The notes under the pieces: model-generated | Told to the model about the DNA's origin: nothing | The model's input: only the letters and a program-made list of their open reading frames with translations | Databases searched by the model: none | In this document: one piece after another, positions 1-12,500 of the stretch | Numbering within the stretch: position 1 is the stretch's first letter | Layout of the letters: each line of letters begins with the position of its first letter | Assembly (NCBI GenBank): GCA_002179805.1 | Contig: NAVB01000462.1 | Location: 62,001 to 126,000, forward strand | Direction: 5' to 3' | Source of the DNA: Acanthamoeba lenticulata | Taxonomy: Eukaryota > Discosea > Longamoebia > Acanthamoebidae | Length of the DNA stretch: 64,000 bases | Translations under genes and position numbers: made by a program

Positions 1-106
1 CCTCTGTAGTTTTAATGATGGAGTAGAGATCGGCCATGTTCTCGTACATCTCCCTTTCCTTTGGGTTGTTGTACAGCTTCACCTCATGCTGTGCCCATGA
101 CGCCAT
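1..106 (-). CDS. VPS28: VPS28, ESCRT-I subunit (N-terminal fragment)
   Basis: Only the first 35 codons lie in the window; the gene runs off the left edge. The start codon is the ATG whose complement is at 104-106. The peptide begins MASWAQHEVKLYNN and continues KEREMYENMADLYSIIKT. This matches the conserved start of VPS28 (EVKLY, then a RE(R/K)xxYxNMAxL block followed by the first helix). VPS28 is a core subunit of ESCRT-I. It links VPS23/TSG101 and VPS37 to ESCRT-II during sorting of ubiquitinated cargo into multivesicular endosomes. The call rests on a short but very characteristic stretch. Nothing can be said about the rest of the gene. Confidence 0.85.
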   Translation of the reverse strand, partial: MASWAQHEVKLYNNPKEREMYENMADLYSIIKTTE

Positions 107-195
107 CTTGCTCAATCGATTATCGTCTTCTCTTTATGCAATTTCAATCGAAATGTGAACAGCATTTCTCTTTTCTATTTCTTTAAATGAAATAG

Positions 196-2375
196 TCAGA
201 AGAGCTGCGCCACGAAGTGAAGGAAAGAGACCAGAGGAGCAGACAGCGAGGAGGCGCTCCCGCGACAATCACCCTCGTCCTGCCAGACGTTGTTGACGGT
301 GATGGGCACAGCCACAGGCGTCGTCGACGGGTGCGCCACGCCAATCACGCCCACCATGAGCCGTGAGCCCGCGTCGCCTGCAAGCCAACGGTCCATCAGC
401 CCATCGGATCGTCGACGATCAAACGAGCAGCGCGAGACGACAAGCGGCGTGCACGTACCGACGGGCTGGAAGCAATAGCCCTTGTCCTTGCTGCTGTGGA
501 TCGCGACCTGTTTGTTGTCCTTGCGTTGTTGAGCTCCTCAAGTGGGACCCCAGATGTGCACATTGAAGAGAGGCACGTACGGCGCGGCCCAGGAGGGAGT
601 TGATGTTGGGGATGTTGGAGGTGGTGTAGTCATAGTAGGCCGTGCCCGTGCTCGCGTCGTAGGATTGGAGGTTGCCCTTTGATGAAGACGACCAACACAT
701 GCATGAGTCCCGAATACTCACAACGCAACCCTTCAAGGTCAGGCCGGGGTGGCGTACAAGGTCGCCGACATGGCGGGGCGTGCTCTCGGGGAGGCCGTGG
801 CTGACATTGTCGGGATTCCAGTGCGAGCCCACGCTCAGGCCGTCGTTGCTCGACAGATCACCATACTGCGTGAGATGGAAGAAGAGGGAGAGGAGGTCTG
901 AGGCCGCAGCAAAGACACGGGCGATGATGGCCATGATGATGATGATGATGAAGGCGAGCCCGTACGACGTGGAGATGGAAGCCGTGCACGCTGTCCAGGG
1001 CGAGCCCCTGCACCTGGGCCACCACGCGCACGCCCTGCCGAGAGAGACGCGGCGTGAGCTCGATGGGGCCACGACGGCCAACGTTGGGGCATGCGGGAGG
1101 GCGTCGTACAGTGCTGACGGTGCTGAACCACACGGTGCCGCTGCAGTTGCCCGCGCAGTTGCTGGTGCCCTGAAGCACGGACACGGCTGAGGTGACGCTC
1201 GTGTCCTCGTCTGCGCGGCAGCGAGAAAGGCCAAGCAGAAACAGCGGTAAGTCCTCTCGCGCTGTCTGAGCTCAGGGGCTTCAACGCTGGCCGGCAGTGA
1301 GGACGTACTGACGGCCGTGTTGTTGGCCTGGTTGGTGATGCCGATGACGCCCACGGCGATGAAGCTGCCGGCGAAGCCCGTCGGGTTGCTGCAGTTGTCA
1401 AAGCTGGCGTGCATCACCACGGCCCGGCCGATGATCGAGCTGTTGCGTTTGTGCGCCGACAGGCAGGTCAGTCACGGCAACCTCCGGCCACCTCGTGGCG
1501 CAACGTACTTGACGCCGTTGAGCTGAAGCAGGTCCAGCTGCTTGGCCTGCTGAATGACACCGCCGGACGAGATCCAGTTGCCCTGCGGAGACACAGTCAC
1601 GTATGGGCGCAGGTGAGCCAGGCCGAGCCTGCGTGGCGGGTCATCCGCATGGTGCGGAGAACGGACCATGTCGCCCTCGTGGCGCTCGCTCGTGGTCGGA
1701 CAGTTGTGGTTGGCCGAGCCGCCACCGACGTAGTGGGAGCCCGCGCGGGAGCCATTCACCAGAGTCCGGTCGCCGTACTGCGCACACGCACGAACCCGAG
1801 GCGAGGTGGTCAGGCCACAACGCCTTCTTAAGAAGACGTTGGAAGAAGAAGCCATTTGGGGCCGAGGGGGGCTGGACGTGAAAGAGGGGGGCCGACCTGG
1901 TGCACGTGGATGGCGTAGCCCGCGGCAGTTGTGGGCAGGTCGCTCACAATGTTGACCTCCACAGTGACCTGGTCGGAGCAACCGGAACAACCAAGTTGAG
2001 CATAGAGAGGGCGATGTATGGGCCAAGCGGTGGATCACTTCATACGTTGCCATCCTCCAGGAGGGTGAAGGTCACGTTGCCGGAGATGTTGGAGCTGGTA
2101 CCATAGCTAGTCGGCACCATCTTTGCCACAGCTTTGGCTGTGGGCGAAACGCAAGCATATCGGGATGCAGTTCATGAAAAGAAAAGCGTGAAAGCGGTTA
2201 GACCTTCAAATCGTAAACGCAGCGTTGAACGCAAATCGATTGCGGTCATCTGGAAAACGGAAATCAAAAGTGAAAGAAGATGCGACGTACTGACTTGTGC
2301 CGAGGCCGAGTTGTGGAACAAGACGACAAAGAGCACAGCAAAGAGCGCCAGTCTGGACGTGATGGTAGGTTGCAT
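196..2375 (-). CDS. secreted tandem-domain Cu/Zn superoxide dismutase
   Basis: The first exon (from 2375) encodes a signal peptide, MQPTITSRLALFAVLFVVLF followed by HNSASAQ. Two Sod_Cu domains follow, in several exons. Domain 1 (about 2100-1330) shows AIHVHQ spliced to YGDRTL, then GSHY, NHN, ERHEGDM and GRAVVMHA. Domain 2 (about 1190-300) shows GFHLH spliced to VYGDLSS, then GSHWNP, SHG, RHVGDL and VAIHSS. Both domains therefore keep the four copper His, the bridging and zinc His and the zinc Asp. Domain 1 reads GFAGSFIAVGVIG, where classical enzymes have GNAGSRLACGVIG, so the substrate-guiding Arg is replaced by Phe. Domain 2 keeps it (GDAGSRLMVGVIG). Neither domain has the usual C57/C146 disulfide pair. 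The expected role is extracellular or phagosomal superoxide dismutation. Exon borders were inferred by matching family motifs to GT/AG sites. Confidence 0.85.
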
Positions 2376-2635
2376 GATGGGTCGGAAGCAAAAAGGAACT
2401 GCCGAGCGGGTTGGGCCAACCCATTTTATTTTACCTCCGCCTGCCCCTTTTAGTGAAGGGCCGTTCCAACGGCCGGTTCAGCGTCATCTGTGTCAATAGC
2501 CAAACGCGGGCGTTCCCATCTTTCCCTTGCAGGACCGCCAGGGACTGGTCGGGTGGAAATTGCATTCGTGGTTATGTTAACGTCGTGCTTTTACCTCATC
2601 TCCACCTCCACAACCATCACATGAACAGGAGGACA

Positions 2636-4169
2636 TCAGGGCCGGGCAAGAGCAAAGATCTGTTGGAGAATCTCGTCGGCGCCCCGGGACTTGAGGTCCC
2701 GCGCCAGGGTGATGCCCACAGCCTCGGGATCGGCCGCCGGTCCCTCAAACTGACCCTGCGTCGGTGCGGACACACGGGATTCAGCTTCTCATGAGAGGAA
2801 CAAAAGACAGGGCGAGAGCCATAGTCACGTACTTCGACGCATTGATCGCCCTCCACGCTGAGGACGGCCCCCCGCAGGAGGATCGTGCCCTTGTCCTTGT
2901 CGAACCGCGTGAAGACGCCGACCGGCACCTGGCATCCGCCCTCGAGCTCCCGCAGGAAGCTGCGCTCGGCCCGACAAGCCAGGGCCGTCTCCTCGTGGTG
3001 CAGCCTGTGTATGTGTGTGGCCCAGCCAAAAGCCATGGCGTTAGCTCTGGGAGAAGGGAGGAGGGCGTTGATCAGGGCGTGGAGCGCACTTGGAGAGGAG
3101 TTCGAGGATGCGCGTGTCGTTGGCGCGGCACTCGACGGCGAGGGCGCCCTGGCCCACGGCGTGCAGCGACTGCTCGGGCGCGAGCACCTCGGAGATCCGG
3201 TCTCCCCAGCCCAGCCTAAGGTGCGCGAGCAAGGTGGACGTGTGTTAGTCCGACGCAACGCACAGCACGGCGTGGGTGAAGGGCATCTATGGTGGTGGCA
3301 CCTCTTGAGGCCCGCGTAGGCCAGAATGAGGGCGTCGTATTCGCCCGAGTCGAGCTTGCGGAGGCGCGTGTTCAAGTTGCCTCGCACGTCTGCGGATAGA
3401 ATTTTAGTTTTTCATAATTACAAATTTTAAAACATATTTAATGTAATTACTTTTATAAAGGGAAAAGGTCAATCGAACCCTTGAAGGTGAGGTGCGGGTA
3501 GAGGCGGGTGAGCTGCGACCGACGACGGAGGGACGAAGTGCCCACGACCGACTTGGCCGGAAGGGCTGCCAGCGTGCAGCCGGCGTGCTTGGCGTGCATC
3601 ACCACCGCGTCGTTGGGCGTTTCTCGCTGGTGATGATGATGACAATAAGCGACAAACCGGCAGGCGGAAATGGCCGTGAGGACGACGTACCTCGAGGATG
3701 GCGCCGATGACGAGGCCCTCGGGCAGGCGCGTGGGCAGGTCCTTAAGCGAGTGGACCGCCATGTCGATGTGGCCGTGCAGCATGCCCAGCTCCAGCTCCT
3801 TGGTGAACAGCCCCTTGTCGCCTGATGCGCGTGATTGCGTGGCAGTGTCAATAGGCAAGGGAAGATGAGAACACTCAAATTGAACAAAACGAACCGATCT
3901 TGGCAAGTGCAACATCAAGGATCTTGTCGCCCATGGTCTTCATGCTCTGCACAGTGAAAGTAATCTCCGGGTGCGCCGCTTCCAGCTGCTCCTTCACGTA
4001 GTTGGTCTGCGGAGCCAATGATGATGACTAAGATTAGATCGCGATTGGCACTACAACGTGGGAGCTCGAGTCAACACCTCACCTGCACCATCGCAAGCTG
4101 GCTGTCTCGCGAGCCAATGCAAGCCGTGCGTAGGGGCTGTCCCACTTGCTGCTCGCCCTGTCCCTCCAT
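2636..4169 (-). CDS. HMBS: porphobilinogen deaminase (hydroxymethylbilane synthase)
   Basis: This is the third enzyme of haem synthesis. It polymerises four porphobilinogens to hydroxymethylbilane. Exon 1 starts at the ATG complementary to 4167-4169 ([20 protein letters not shown]) and contains the family signature [11 protein letters not shown]. Downstream exons give [14 protein letters not shown], then the catalytic-Asp block [17 protein letters not shown] and EGLVIGAIL. Next come [19 protein letters not shown] and [19 protein letters not shown], whose Cys carries the dipyrromethane cofactor in this family. The last exon ends [19 protein letters not shown] with stop at 2636-2638. There are at least five introns. 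No obvious mitochondrial presequence is seen, which fits the cytosolic location of this enzyme in animals and fungi. The start lies 115 bp from the divergent CCA-enzyme gene. Confidence 0.9.
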
Positions 4170-4284
4170 CCTTTCGCAAACTCTCCGCAGAAATAAATAA
4201 ACAAATATTGTTATTTATTTATTTATTTTCTTTTCCACGATGGAGAAAGCAGAAGTTGAAATTCATTAAGAGAAACAACAAGCA

Positions 4285-6245
4285 ATGGAACTGGAGCCAC
4301 ACGAGACAGCCCTCTTTAACATGCTCAGGGCGGTGGTGGCTGAGTCGGGGTGTGGTTCAACCTTGCGCGTGGCGGGCGGTTGGGTGCGCGACAAGGTACT
4401 GCTGCGTTCTGCTTCTGCCTCAACTGTCTCTGCTCAATGTGCACGTGCAGCTGCTGGGCAGCAGCGACAGCGGCGGCGACTTGGACCTCGTGGTGGACAA
4501 CATGTCGGCCGTCGACTTTGCTGCGCTGCTCGCGCAGCATCGCCCTGCCGGTACTGCTGAGCTGTAACGCACAAAGCTGTGCCGCCCGTGCTGGCTGACC
4601 ATGAGGTTGTCGCTACAGAAACCAAAGGCGGGAAGGTCATCGCCAGTCGACCCGAGCAGCACAAGCACGTCGAAGTCGTGGCGCTCAAGCTGCTCGATAG
4701 CCCGCTGGCGATCGAGCTGGCGTCCCATCTCGGCCGGACGCCCGAAGCCGAAGCCCGACGGCGGGACTTCACCATCAACAGTCTTTTGTACAACATCAAC
4801 TGCGGCACTGTGGAGGATCACACGGGTCTTGGCCTGGCCGACCTGCGCGCGAGCCTTTTGCGCACGCCGCTGGATCCGCTGGAGACGCTGGGCCACGATC
4901 CCCTGCGTCTGTTGCGTTGCGTGCGCTTCGCCGCCCGCTTTGGCTTCCGGGTCGAACCCGAGCTGGCGGCCGCCCTGCGCGACGCGAAGCTCCACCAGGC
5001 GCTCCGGGACTCTGTCGCGCGCCAGCGCTGCACCATCGAGATCACCAAGATGCTCACCGGTGAGTGCTCGTGAGGCCACATGCATGGCGATGGCGGTGAT
5101 GCTGATGTGCGGGGACCTGTAGGTCCTCGGCCTGACGCGGCGCTGCTGGACTTGTGCCAGAACGATCTTCACCGCGTCGTGTTTACGCCGTCGAAGAAGG
5201 GCTCCGGTACGGCACGGTTCCCACACTTGCCGTCCAGGAACTCACGCGCCTCACATGCCACGAACAGAGTTCTGGACGGACGAGTTGACCCGGCTGGCTT
5301 GCCTCGCCATTCAATCGGTCAACACCATGCCCGGAACGAATGCTGAGGACCAAGGAGACGTCCCCACGACTACTACCACTACGCCGATGGAGGGCGCATC
5401 GCTGCTGGCCTTTCACCTGTCGACTCTCTTCCTGCCGCTGTGCTTCTCGGCTCTGTGCCTCACGGACCGAGGCCGACCAACGCACTTGCCCTTCACCAAG
5501 TGGGACATGCGGGAGCACTGGATGGTACTTGTGGCCACACTCCTCTTCCTCGCGGTCCAAACGCTTGACAACTCCACGACCACCTCCACTGTTGAGATGA
5601 GCAGTTCCCCGATCAGGTGGGGACGGCCGTGTTTCTGCTTATAGCACGTGCGCACGACTTTGAAGCCTTTGCTGGCGAGCTCGACCGGACAGGCGCCGTG
5701 GACCGGCTGCCGCTTGGTATGCGCGCCGGCGACAAGCGTGCTGGCAATTGGTCGTCCTTTTGTCCTTTTGTGCTCAAATACGCGCTTGTGTACGGGATGT
5801 GTGTTCGCGCACGGCAGCACTCGCGCTACGTGATTTGGGCCCCGGTTGGGCGCACGCCCTTCAGCTGGCGCACGCTCTCTCTGTCCTACGACTCGCTCGA
5901 GCAGAAGAACCAAGCTCACGATCTCCCGACTCGGACGATTGGGAGAAACTGGCCGCCCGGTTCCGCAAACTCCGAGCATGGATCATCGAGCGCAGCGGGC
6001 TTGTGGGAGGCCCGCAGGGCGCCGTATGGGCTGTGGCACCTCTGGTGTCGGCCAAGACGCTCCTCGGGACGCTTCGTCGTCAAACGCAACCCGAGCATCT
6101 GCCGACCGGCAAGGATATCGGCCGTTTGCTCGCGTTGGCCCTTGACTGGCAACTCGCCCGCCACCACACCGATGACGACGCATCAACTAGCCTGGTCGAG
6201 GAGTGCGTGGCGTGGGCAGTGACCCGATGGCGCGCCGAGTCGTGA
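4285..6245 (+). CDS. CCA-adding tRNA nucleotidyltransferase
   Basis: This class II tRNA nucleotidyltransferase adds or repairs the 3' CCA of tRNAs. The ATG at 4285 starts MELEPHETALFNML and leads into motif A, RVAGGWVRDK. After a short intron comes the metal-binding DxD (GGDLDLVVDN). Motif B is RRDFTINSLLYNI, motif C is the EDHTGLGLADL region, and motif D is DPLRLLRCVRFAARFGF near 4900-4950. These motifs identify the family firmly. The C-terminal half, from about 5110 to the stop at 6245, is spread over several exons (RPDAALLDLCQNDLHRVVF, then DDWEKLAARFRKLRAWIIE) and corresponds to the variable tRNA-binding neck/body/tail region. Exon boundaries between 5200 and 5900 are uncertain. No clear mitochondrial targeting peptide is seen, although the yeast and human enzymes serve several compartments. 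Confidence 0.88.
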
Positions 6246-6544
6246 AAGGCGGCCTTCCTTCTCTCGGGCTCTAGGAGTAGCGGCAGGAAGGGGTCGTTGT
6301 TCCTTTTCGCCACTTTGGCTGCTTTTGCCGCTTTCTCTCTTTTGCCGTTTCCTGTTTCCCCCGTGCTGACGAGTTCTGTGACAACGGCGGTTGGGTGATC
6401 ACTGTCGTCGTGCACCGCAAGACGAACACGCCGAGGGCAGAATAAACAAATCGCAGGACCAATCTTCAAGCTGGGAGGAGTTGAAGTGGGGAAGCATTTC
6501 GTGCAAAACCACAAGAACAAAGATCCCCCCTTGCGCCGCAGAAG
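6246..6544. other. intergenic, CCA enzyme to histidine kinase
   Basis: About 300 bases between two same-strand genes. The left part is T-rich on the plus strand and probably holds the 3' UTR of the CCA enzyme. No RNA gene, repeat or clear TATA box was seen. Confidence 0.5.
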
Positions 6545-9500
6545 ATGGCGTTGATTGTGCAATCAACGCCAACCTCGATGCAGCTCGACGGTGCAACGAC
6601 GGGGGACAGAGGGCTCATTCAGAAATACTTTCACGCCCTCTTTCTTGATGGTGAAATGAGCCGCCTCATCAGGCACGTGCCAATGCTCCCGCCCCCCAAG
6701 ATCTTTGGGACTGAATTTATTTACTTTGTGTAATTGTGCGCCCCGTATCGATTTGTTCGGCACGTGCGTAGGGAAAAGGACTGGTCTTGCACGCCGTTCG
6801 GGCCCATAGAGACCTGGCCTACGTGCCTCAAGGTGGCTCTTGACATTGCCCTGCCCTCCCAGTTCCCCATCGTACGTGGCCCCATTCATCTTCTTTGTTG
6901 TTTTGCCTGCTTTTGCCGTTGGGGCTCTTTCGCTGAGCCGCCACACGCCCGTGAAGGTCATCTTCTGGGGGCCAGAGTACCGCATGCTGTACAACGATGC
7001 CTACCGACCCGTCTTTGGCCGCGACAAGCACCCCGGCTATCTCGGTAGAGTTCTCCTCTTGACCTGTCGTCTTGTAGTCTTGCTTCGGCGCCTTTTGGGC
7101 TCACGCCCGACGGCAGGCGAGTCCTATGGCATCTGTTGGCCGACCGTGTGGGACATGGAGAAGCGCAAGATGGACGACGTGCGCCTGTCGCGCAAGGCCA
7201 ACTTTTACACCGACTCCTACACACCCGTCATCCGAAGCGGCTATCTCGAGGTACGTTCATGCCCGCCTCCTCCTCCGCCGTATGAATAGGCGACAGGTGA
7301 TGACAACGCTGTCGGATGATGGTGGTGGTGGTGGTGGCTGGTGTAGGAGACCTACTTTACCTACTCGTACAGCCCGATGTTCCTGGAGGACGGCAGCGTG
7401 GGCGGCATCTACGCGACGGTGAGCGAGACCACGAGCCGCGTCATCGGCGAGCGCCAGTTGCGAGTCCTGCGCGAGCTCTCGGCACACGTAGTCGACGCGA
7501 CAGGCCCCAAGGACGCCCTTAAGAAGACGGCCGACGTCGCCGCCGCCTCGGGCCGGTGGGACATGCCCTTCCTGGCCCTGTACCTGCTCGACGCCGACGC
7601 GCGCCACGCCGCTCTCGCCTGCACGGCCGGGCTCGACGCCTGCTCGCACGACAGCCCGCTGTGCCCTGAGGCGGTGGTTCTCCATGGCCTGGACGACAAT
7701 GACAAGGAGGGCGAGCCCGAGGGCTTCTGGGGAGATCTCTTTAGCGCCGTGGTCCAGAGCAAGGCCGCGCAGGAGCGCGACCTCACGACCTTTGGCGACA
7801 TCGTCCCGCTCTGCGCCGCGTGGAACGTCCGGCCTCGGTATGTGGCTGCTGTCTCCTTTCGTTCCGACTTGCCGCTTCATTTGATACTAATCGCGGCCGA
7901 GAGAAGGCACTGCGTGGCGATGCCCATGATGTCGCAGACGACGGACAAGGTGGTCGGCTTCGCCGTCGTCGGCGTCAACCCGTGCCACGACCTCGACGAG
8001 AATTATCGGTGCGCCAATCTCCAACACGCCTACAAGTAGAAGCCATCTGACCAACTCGGTGTGTGGCCCATGTTTGGTCCGCGCAGAATTTTCTTGAACC
8101 TGTGCTGCAACCAGGTCTCGGCCGCGCTGGCCAGCAGCACGGCCCGCGAGGAGGAGCGCAAGCGGGCCGAGGCGCTGGCCGAGCTCGACGAGGCCAAGAC
8201 GGCTTTTTTCTCCAACATCTCGCACGAGTTTCGCACGCCGCTCACGCTCATGCTCGGGCCGCTGGAGGATCTCCTCGACCAGCTGCGCAGCGACGGCGAC
8301 GGCGACGGTGAAGGCGACCGACCGCTGCCGTCGGTCGAGCGCGTGGCCGACCAGCTGCGGCTCATCCACCGCAACGCGCTGCGACTCTACAAGCTGGTCA
8401 ATTCGCTGCTCGACTTCTCGCGCATCGAGGCCGGGCGTGCCCAGGCCCAGTTCGAGGCGGTCGAGCTGGCCGCCTACACTCTCGACCTCGTCTCCATCTT
8501 CCGCTCGGCCACTGAACGGTTCGCTTTCCTTTTCCTCTTCTTTTTATTCTTTTTATTATTATTATTATATTGTAGTTTCTAATGATTTGTGGACCAAAAA
8601 GGTCGGGCCTCGAGCTCCGAGTCGATGTGAAGAACCTTGGGCAGCCGATCTACGTTGACCGCGAGATGTGGGAGAAGATCGTGTGCAACCTCCTCTCCAA
8701 CGCGCTCAAGTTCACGGTGCAGGGCCACATCGCCGTCTCGCTCGCAGAAGTCACGGCGGCGGGGCCGTCGGCATCATCGGCGGCGGGCCAATGGGCCGAG
8801 CTCATGGTGTCCGACACGGGCATCGGCATCCCCGAGGAGGAGCTGCACCACCTGGGCAGCCGCTTTCACCGCGTCCAGAACCCGGGCGGCCGCTCGCACG
8901 AAGGCACCGGCATCGGACTGGCGCTGGCCTACGAGCTCGTGCGGCTTCACGGCGGGCGGGTCGAGGTGACCAGCCGCTGCGGCCACGGGACCACCTTCCG
9001 CGTGCTCGTCCCCTTTGGCACGAGCCATCTCCCGGCCGACCAGCTCGTCGTCTCTCCGCGGGCCTCTTTTGTGTCGATAGCCACGTCAGCACAGGCAGCG
9101 CTCGACGGCCAGGCAGACGGCAGCAGCGGCCGTCATGACGGCGCGGCCGAGCCCGGCCAGACCGGTTCCAAGCCGCGCAGCCACCCGGCCACGGGCGCCC
9201 GGGACTACGCCCAGCAGGCCTCGTGGTGGCTGCCCTCCATCGCGTCGGTCTCATCGCCCACATCCGCCAGCGTGGCTTCTTGGGTCTCCTCTTCGCTTCC
9301 TTCGTCTTCCTCTTCTTCCTTTTCGCCATCGTCTTCTTCATCATCGTCGCCGCTGCCATCATCCCCGTCATTATCGCCGCGCTCGATCGTCTCGGCCAGG
9401 AGGTCCTCGGCCTCGGCGTCGTCGTGGCCGCAGCCCGCGGACTCGTTCTGCCTGCTTCAGGACCCCATCGTGCCGCCGTCCCACGAACGCGCGGCCAAGC

Positions 9501-12500
9501 CCCGCGTGCTGCTGGTCGACGACAACTTCGACATGCGCGAGTACGTCGCGCGGCTGCTCAAGCCCAAGTACGACGTTATCAGCGTGGCCAACGGTGCGTC
9601 TTCTCTCTCTTTCTTTTGCTGGTGGCGGCCCCTCTTTCTCATGACATCGTCCATCGGCACTCGCGCGTTGTGTTTCCTCCAGGCCTCGAGGCGCTTCAAG
9701 TGCTGCGCGCGCACCCGCAGATCGTCGAGCTGGTGTTGACCGACGTCATGATGCCCTTCCTCGACGGCTTCGGCCTCCTCAAGGAGATCCGGTACATCAC
9801 CAAAATAATTCATGAATGCATGAAGAATCTGAAGAATGTGAAGATGCCCAACGTCTCACGCCTGAGCTCAACAGAGCGCGAGAGGAGACGCGGACGGTGC
9901 CGGTGATCATGGTGTCGGCGCGAGCCGGCGAGGAGGCCAGCGTGGAGGGCCTCAACGAGGGCGCCGACGACTACTTGACCAAGCCCTTCACCGCACGCGA
10001 GCTCCTGTCTCGCGTGGCGGCTCACCTGCGCCTCGCGCGGTTCCGCACGGAAGCCGCCCGGACCGAGCGCGCCCTGCGCCTGCGGGCGGCCGAGGCCGGC
10101 GCGCGGCTCGAGCGCATCCTCGGGTCGATCCGCGACGCCTTTGTCGCGCTCGACGCGCAGCTGCGCTACACGTTTGTCAACGACAACGCCGCGCGGCTGC
10201 TCGGGGCCCCAAGCAAGGAGGCCATGATCGGCTGCCCCGTGTGGCGCTTCCTGCCCGACGACCCGGCGGGCCTCGTGCGCCGCCACCTCACGCGGGCCAT
10301 GGCCGAGCGCGTCGACGTATGCTTTGAATTCCAGGACGTCGCCCACGACCGCTGGCTCGAAAGCAGGATTTATTCGACGGGAACGGACGGCGGGCTGACC
10401 CTCTACGTGGCCGACATCACGCCGCGCAAGCGGGCCGAGGCGCGGGTGACTCTGCTGGCTCGCGTGGGCAAGTCCCTTTCGTCCCGCCTCGACGACAATC
10501 TCATCTCTGTCCTTACCGCGGCCGTCCAGTTGGCGGCCGACTCGGGCGTGGCCGACTGGTGCATCGTCGACGTGGTCGACGAGTCTGGCGCCCTCCAGCG
10601 CGTCGCGTCGGACCGCGCGGTGCCCCACCTGTGGGAGCTCCACCGTCTGGGCGACGGCGCCGCCGCCGCCACCGAGGAGCCCAGCCCGAGCATGGCCCTG
10701 GAGCTCACCCTGTGCAGTAGCGGCGAGCGCGTGGGCCTCTGCTGGGCGGCGGGGCACGACGCCGAGACTGCGGCCGAGGCCGCCCTCCACGAGCGCCTGG
10801 CCTGCGTCCTGACCGGCCGCTGTGGCAAGGCACTCGGCTCGTGGCTCTTTGTGCGCCACAACGGCAAGCCATTCTCGGTACGCACGCGTATGACTGGAGT
10901 TCCTCTGCGCACCGCCGCGTGCATTCCGGGCATTCCTGACTGATCGTGGTGGTGCAGGATAATGACAGGGCCGTGTGCGAGGAGCTGGCCCGACGGGCAG
11001 CGCTGGTCGTCGACAACGTCCAGCTCTACCACGAGGCCGAGCGGGCCAACCGGGCCAAGGACCACTTCCTCGCCGCGCTTTCGCACGAGCTCCGCACGCC
11101 GCTCACGCCGGCCCTCCTCCTCGCCGAGTCCCTTCTCGGTTCGTTCCGTGCACGCGTGTGTGCGGCGCGCGTGTGTGCGGTTTGTTGACAGTGCGCGCAC
11201 ACACGCGCGCGAATATGGCAGGTGAGGAGCTCCCGGCGCATGTGACCGATAGCGTGCGCATGATCCGCGAGTCCGTGGAGCTCGAGGTCCAGCTCATCGA
11301 CGACCTGCTCGACCTCACCAAGATCGCCCGGTAGGCCATCTCGGCTGTTTTTCTTCTCTTTTCTCTTTTCTTTCTTTTATTTTTTTGTTTAATTTTGCTT
11401 TTTATTTTTGTTTGGATTTGGGGAATAATCTGATCTGAACGTCGATGTGACCCACAGGAACAAAATCCATCTTGAGCGGTCGGAGCGGTCGGTCCATGCC
11501 GTGCTGGAACGCACGATGCGAATCGTGTCCCACGAGGCCCGGTCCAAGCGGATCAAGGTCGCCTTTGACACGCGCGCGCGGCACGACCGCGCTCAAGTCG
11601 ACCCGGCACGGCTGCAGCAAGTCTTCTGGAACTTGCTCAAGAACTCGCTCAAGTTCACGCCCGTGGGCGGCACCATCTGCATTCGCACCACCAATCGCCT
11701 GTGCGCCGACGACATCGACGGCCACGACCAGGCCAAGGCCAATGAGGAAGAGGAAGCGAATGAAGGCGATGATGGAGACGACAATGACAATGACGACGAC
11801 GACGACGACAAGCCAAGGATGGAGCTGTGGGTGGAGGTGGTCGACTCGGGAATCGGGATCGAGAGCCACGCCCTGCCGCACCTGTTCAAGGCCTTTGAGC
11901 AGGGCGACCCGTCCATCACGCGCCGCTTTGGCGGCCTCGGCCTCGGCCTGGCCATCTCCAGGTACGCGCGCTCGGACGTGTGCGCCTCGTATGGAAGCTC
12001 AACTCACGCGCACAACACGACACGACACGCCGCAGCGCGCTGGTGGAGCTGCATGGAGGCAAGCTGCTCGCGGCCAGCGAGGGCCTCAACCGGGGCTCCA
12101 CCTTCACCGTCGTCCTGCCCGCCGTGGTGCGGCGTAAGGCCGAAGACGGCGCGACGACGAACAAGGCAACGGCGACAACAACGACAACGACCGCGACGAC
12201 GGAAGTGGCGTCGACGACGGAGCTGGCCGGGCGGCGCGTGCTGCTGGTGGAGGACAACCAAAGCACGCTGATGATCATGTCGCGCCTCCTGCGCCACAAG
12301 CTGGGCTTCCACGTCCTCGTCGCCAGCTCAGTCGCAGAGGCCCTCCAGGTCTGTGTGTGTGTTGTTGTTTGTGTGGAATGCCAGTGCCATTGGTGCGCGA
12401 TGACATCATGCTGACGTGGCGACCGCGTGTGGCGGTTGTGGCGTCGCGCGCAACGTTTCGGACGTGAAGGTGGCGGAGCGAGAGAAGGGCGTGTTCGACC

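Noticed and set aside
900..960. His-rich stretch on the minus strand inside SOD domain 2
   Set aside because: It is intron sequence (ATG/ATC repeats). The flanking GT and AG sites join GFHLHV to YGDLSS as the family requires.
9270..9390. poly-Ser/TCATCG tract in the histidine kinase as a possible repeat array or CRISPR
   Set aside because: No spacer-repeat pattern. It is a low-complexity coding linker between the kinase and receiver domains.
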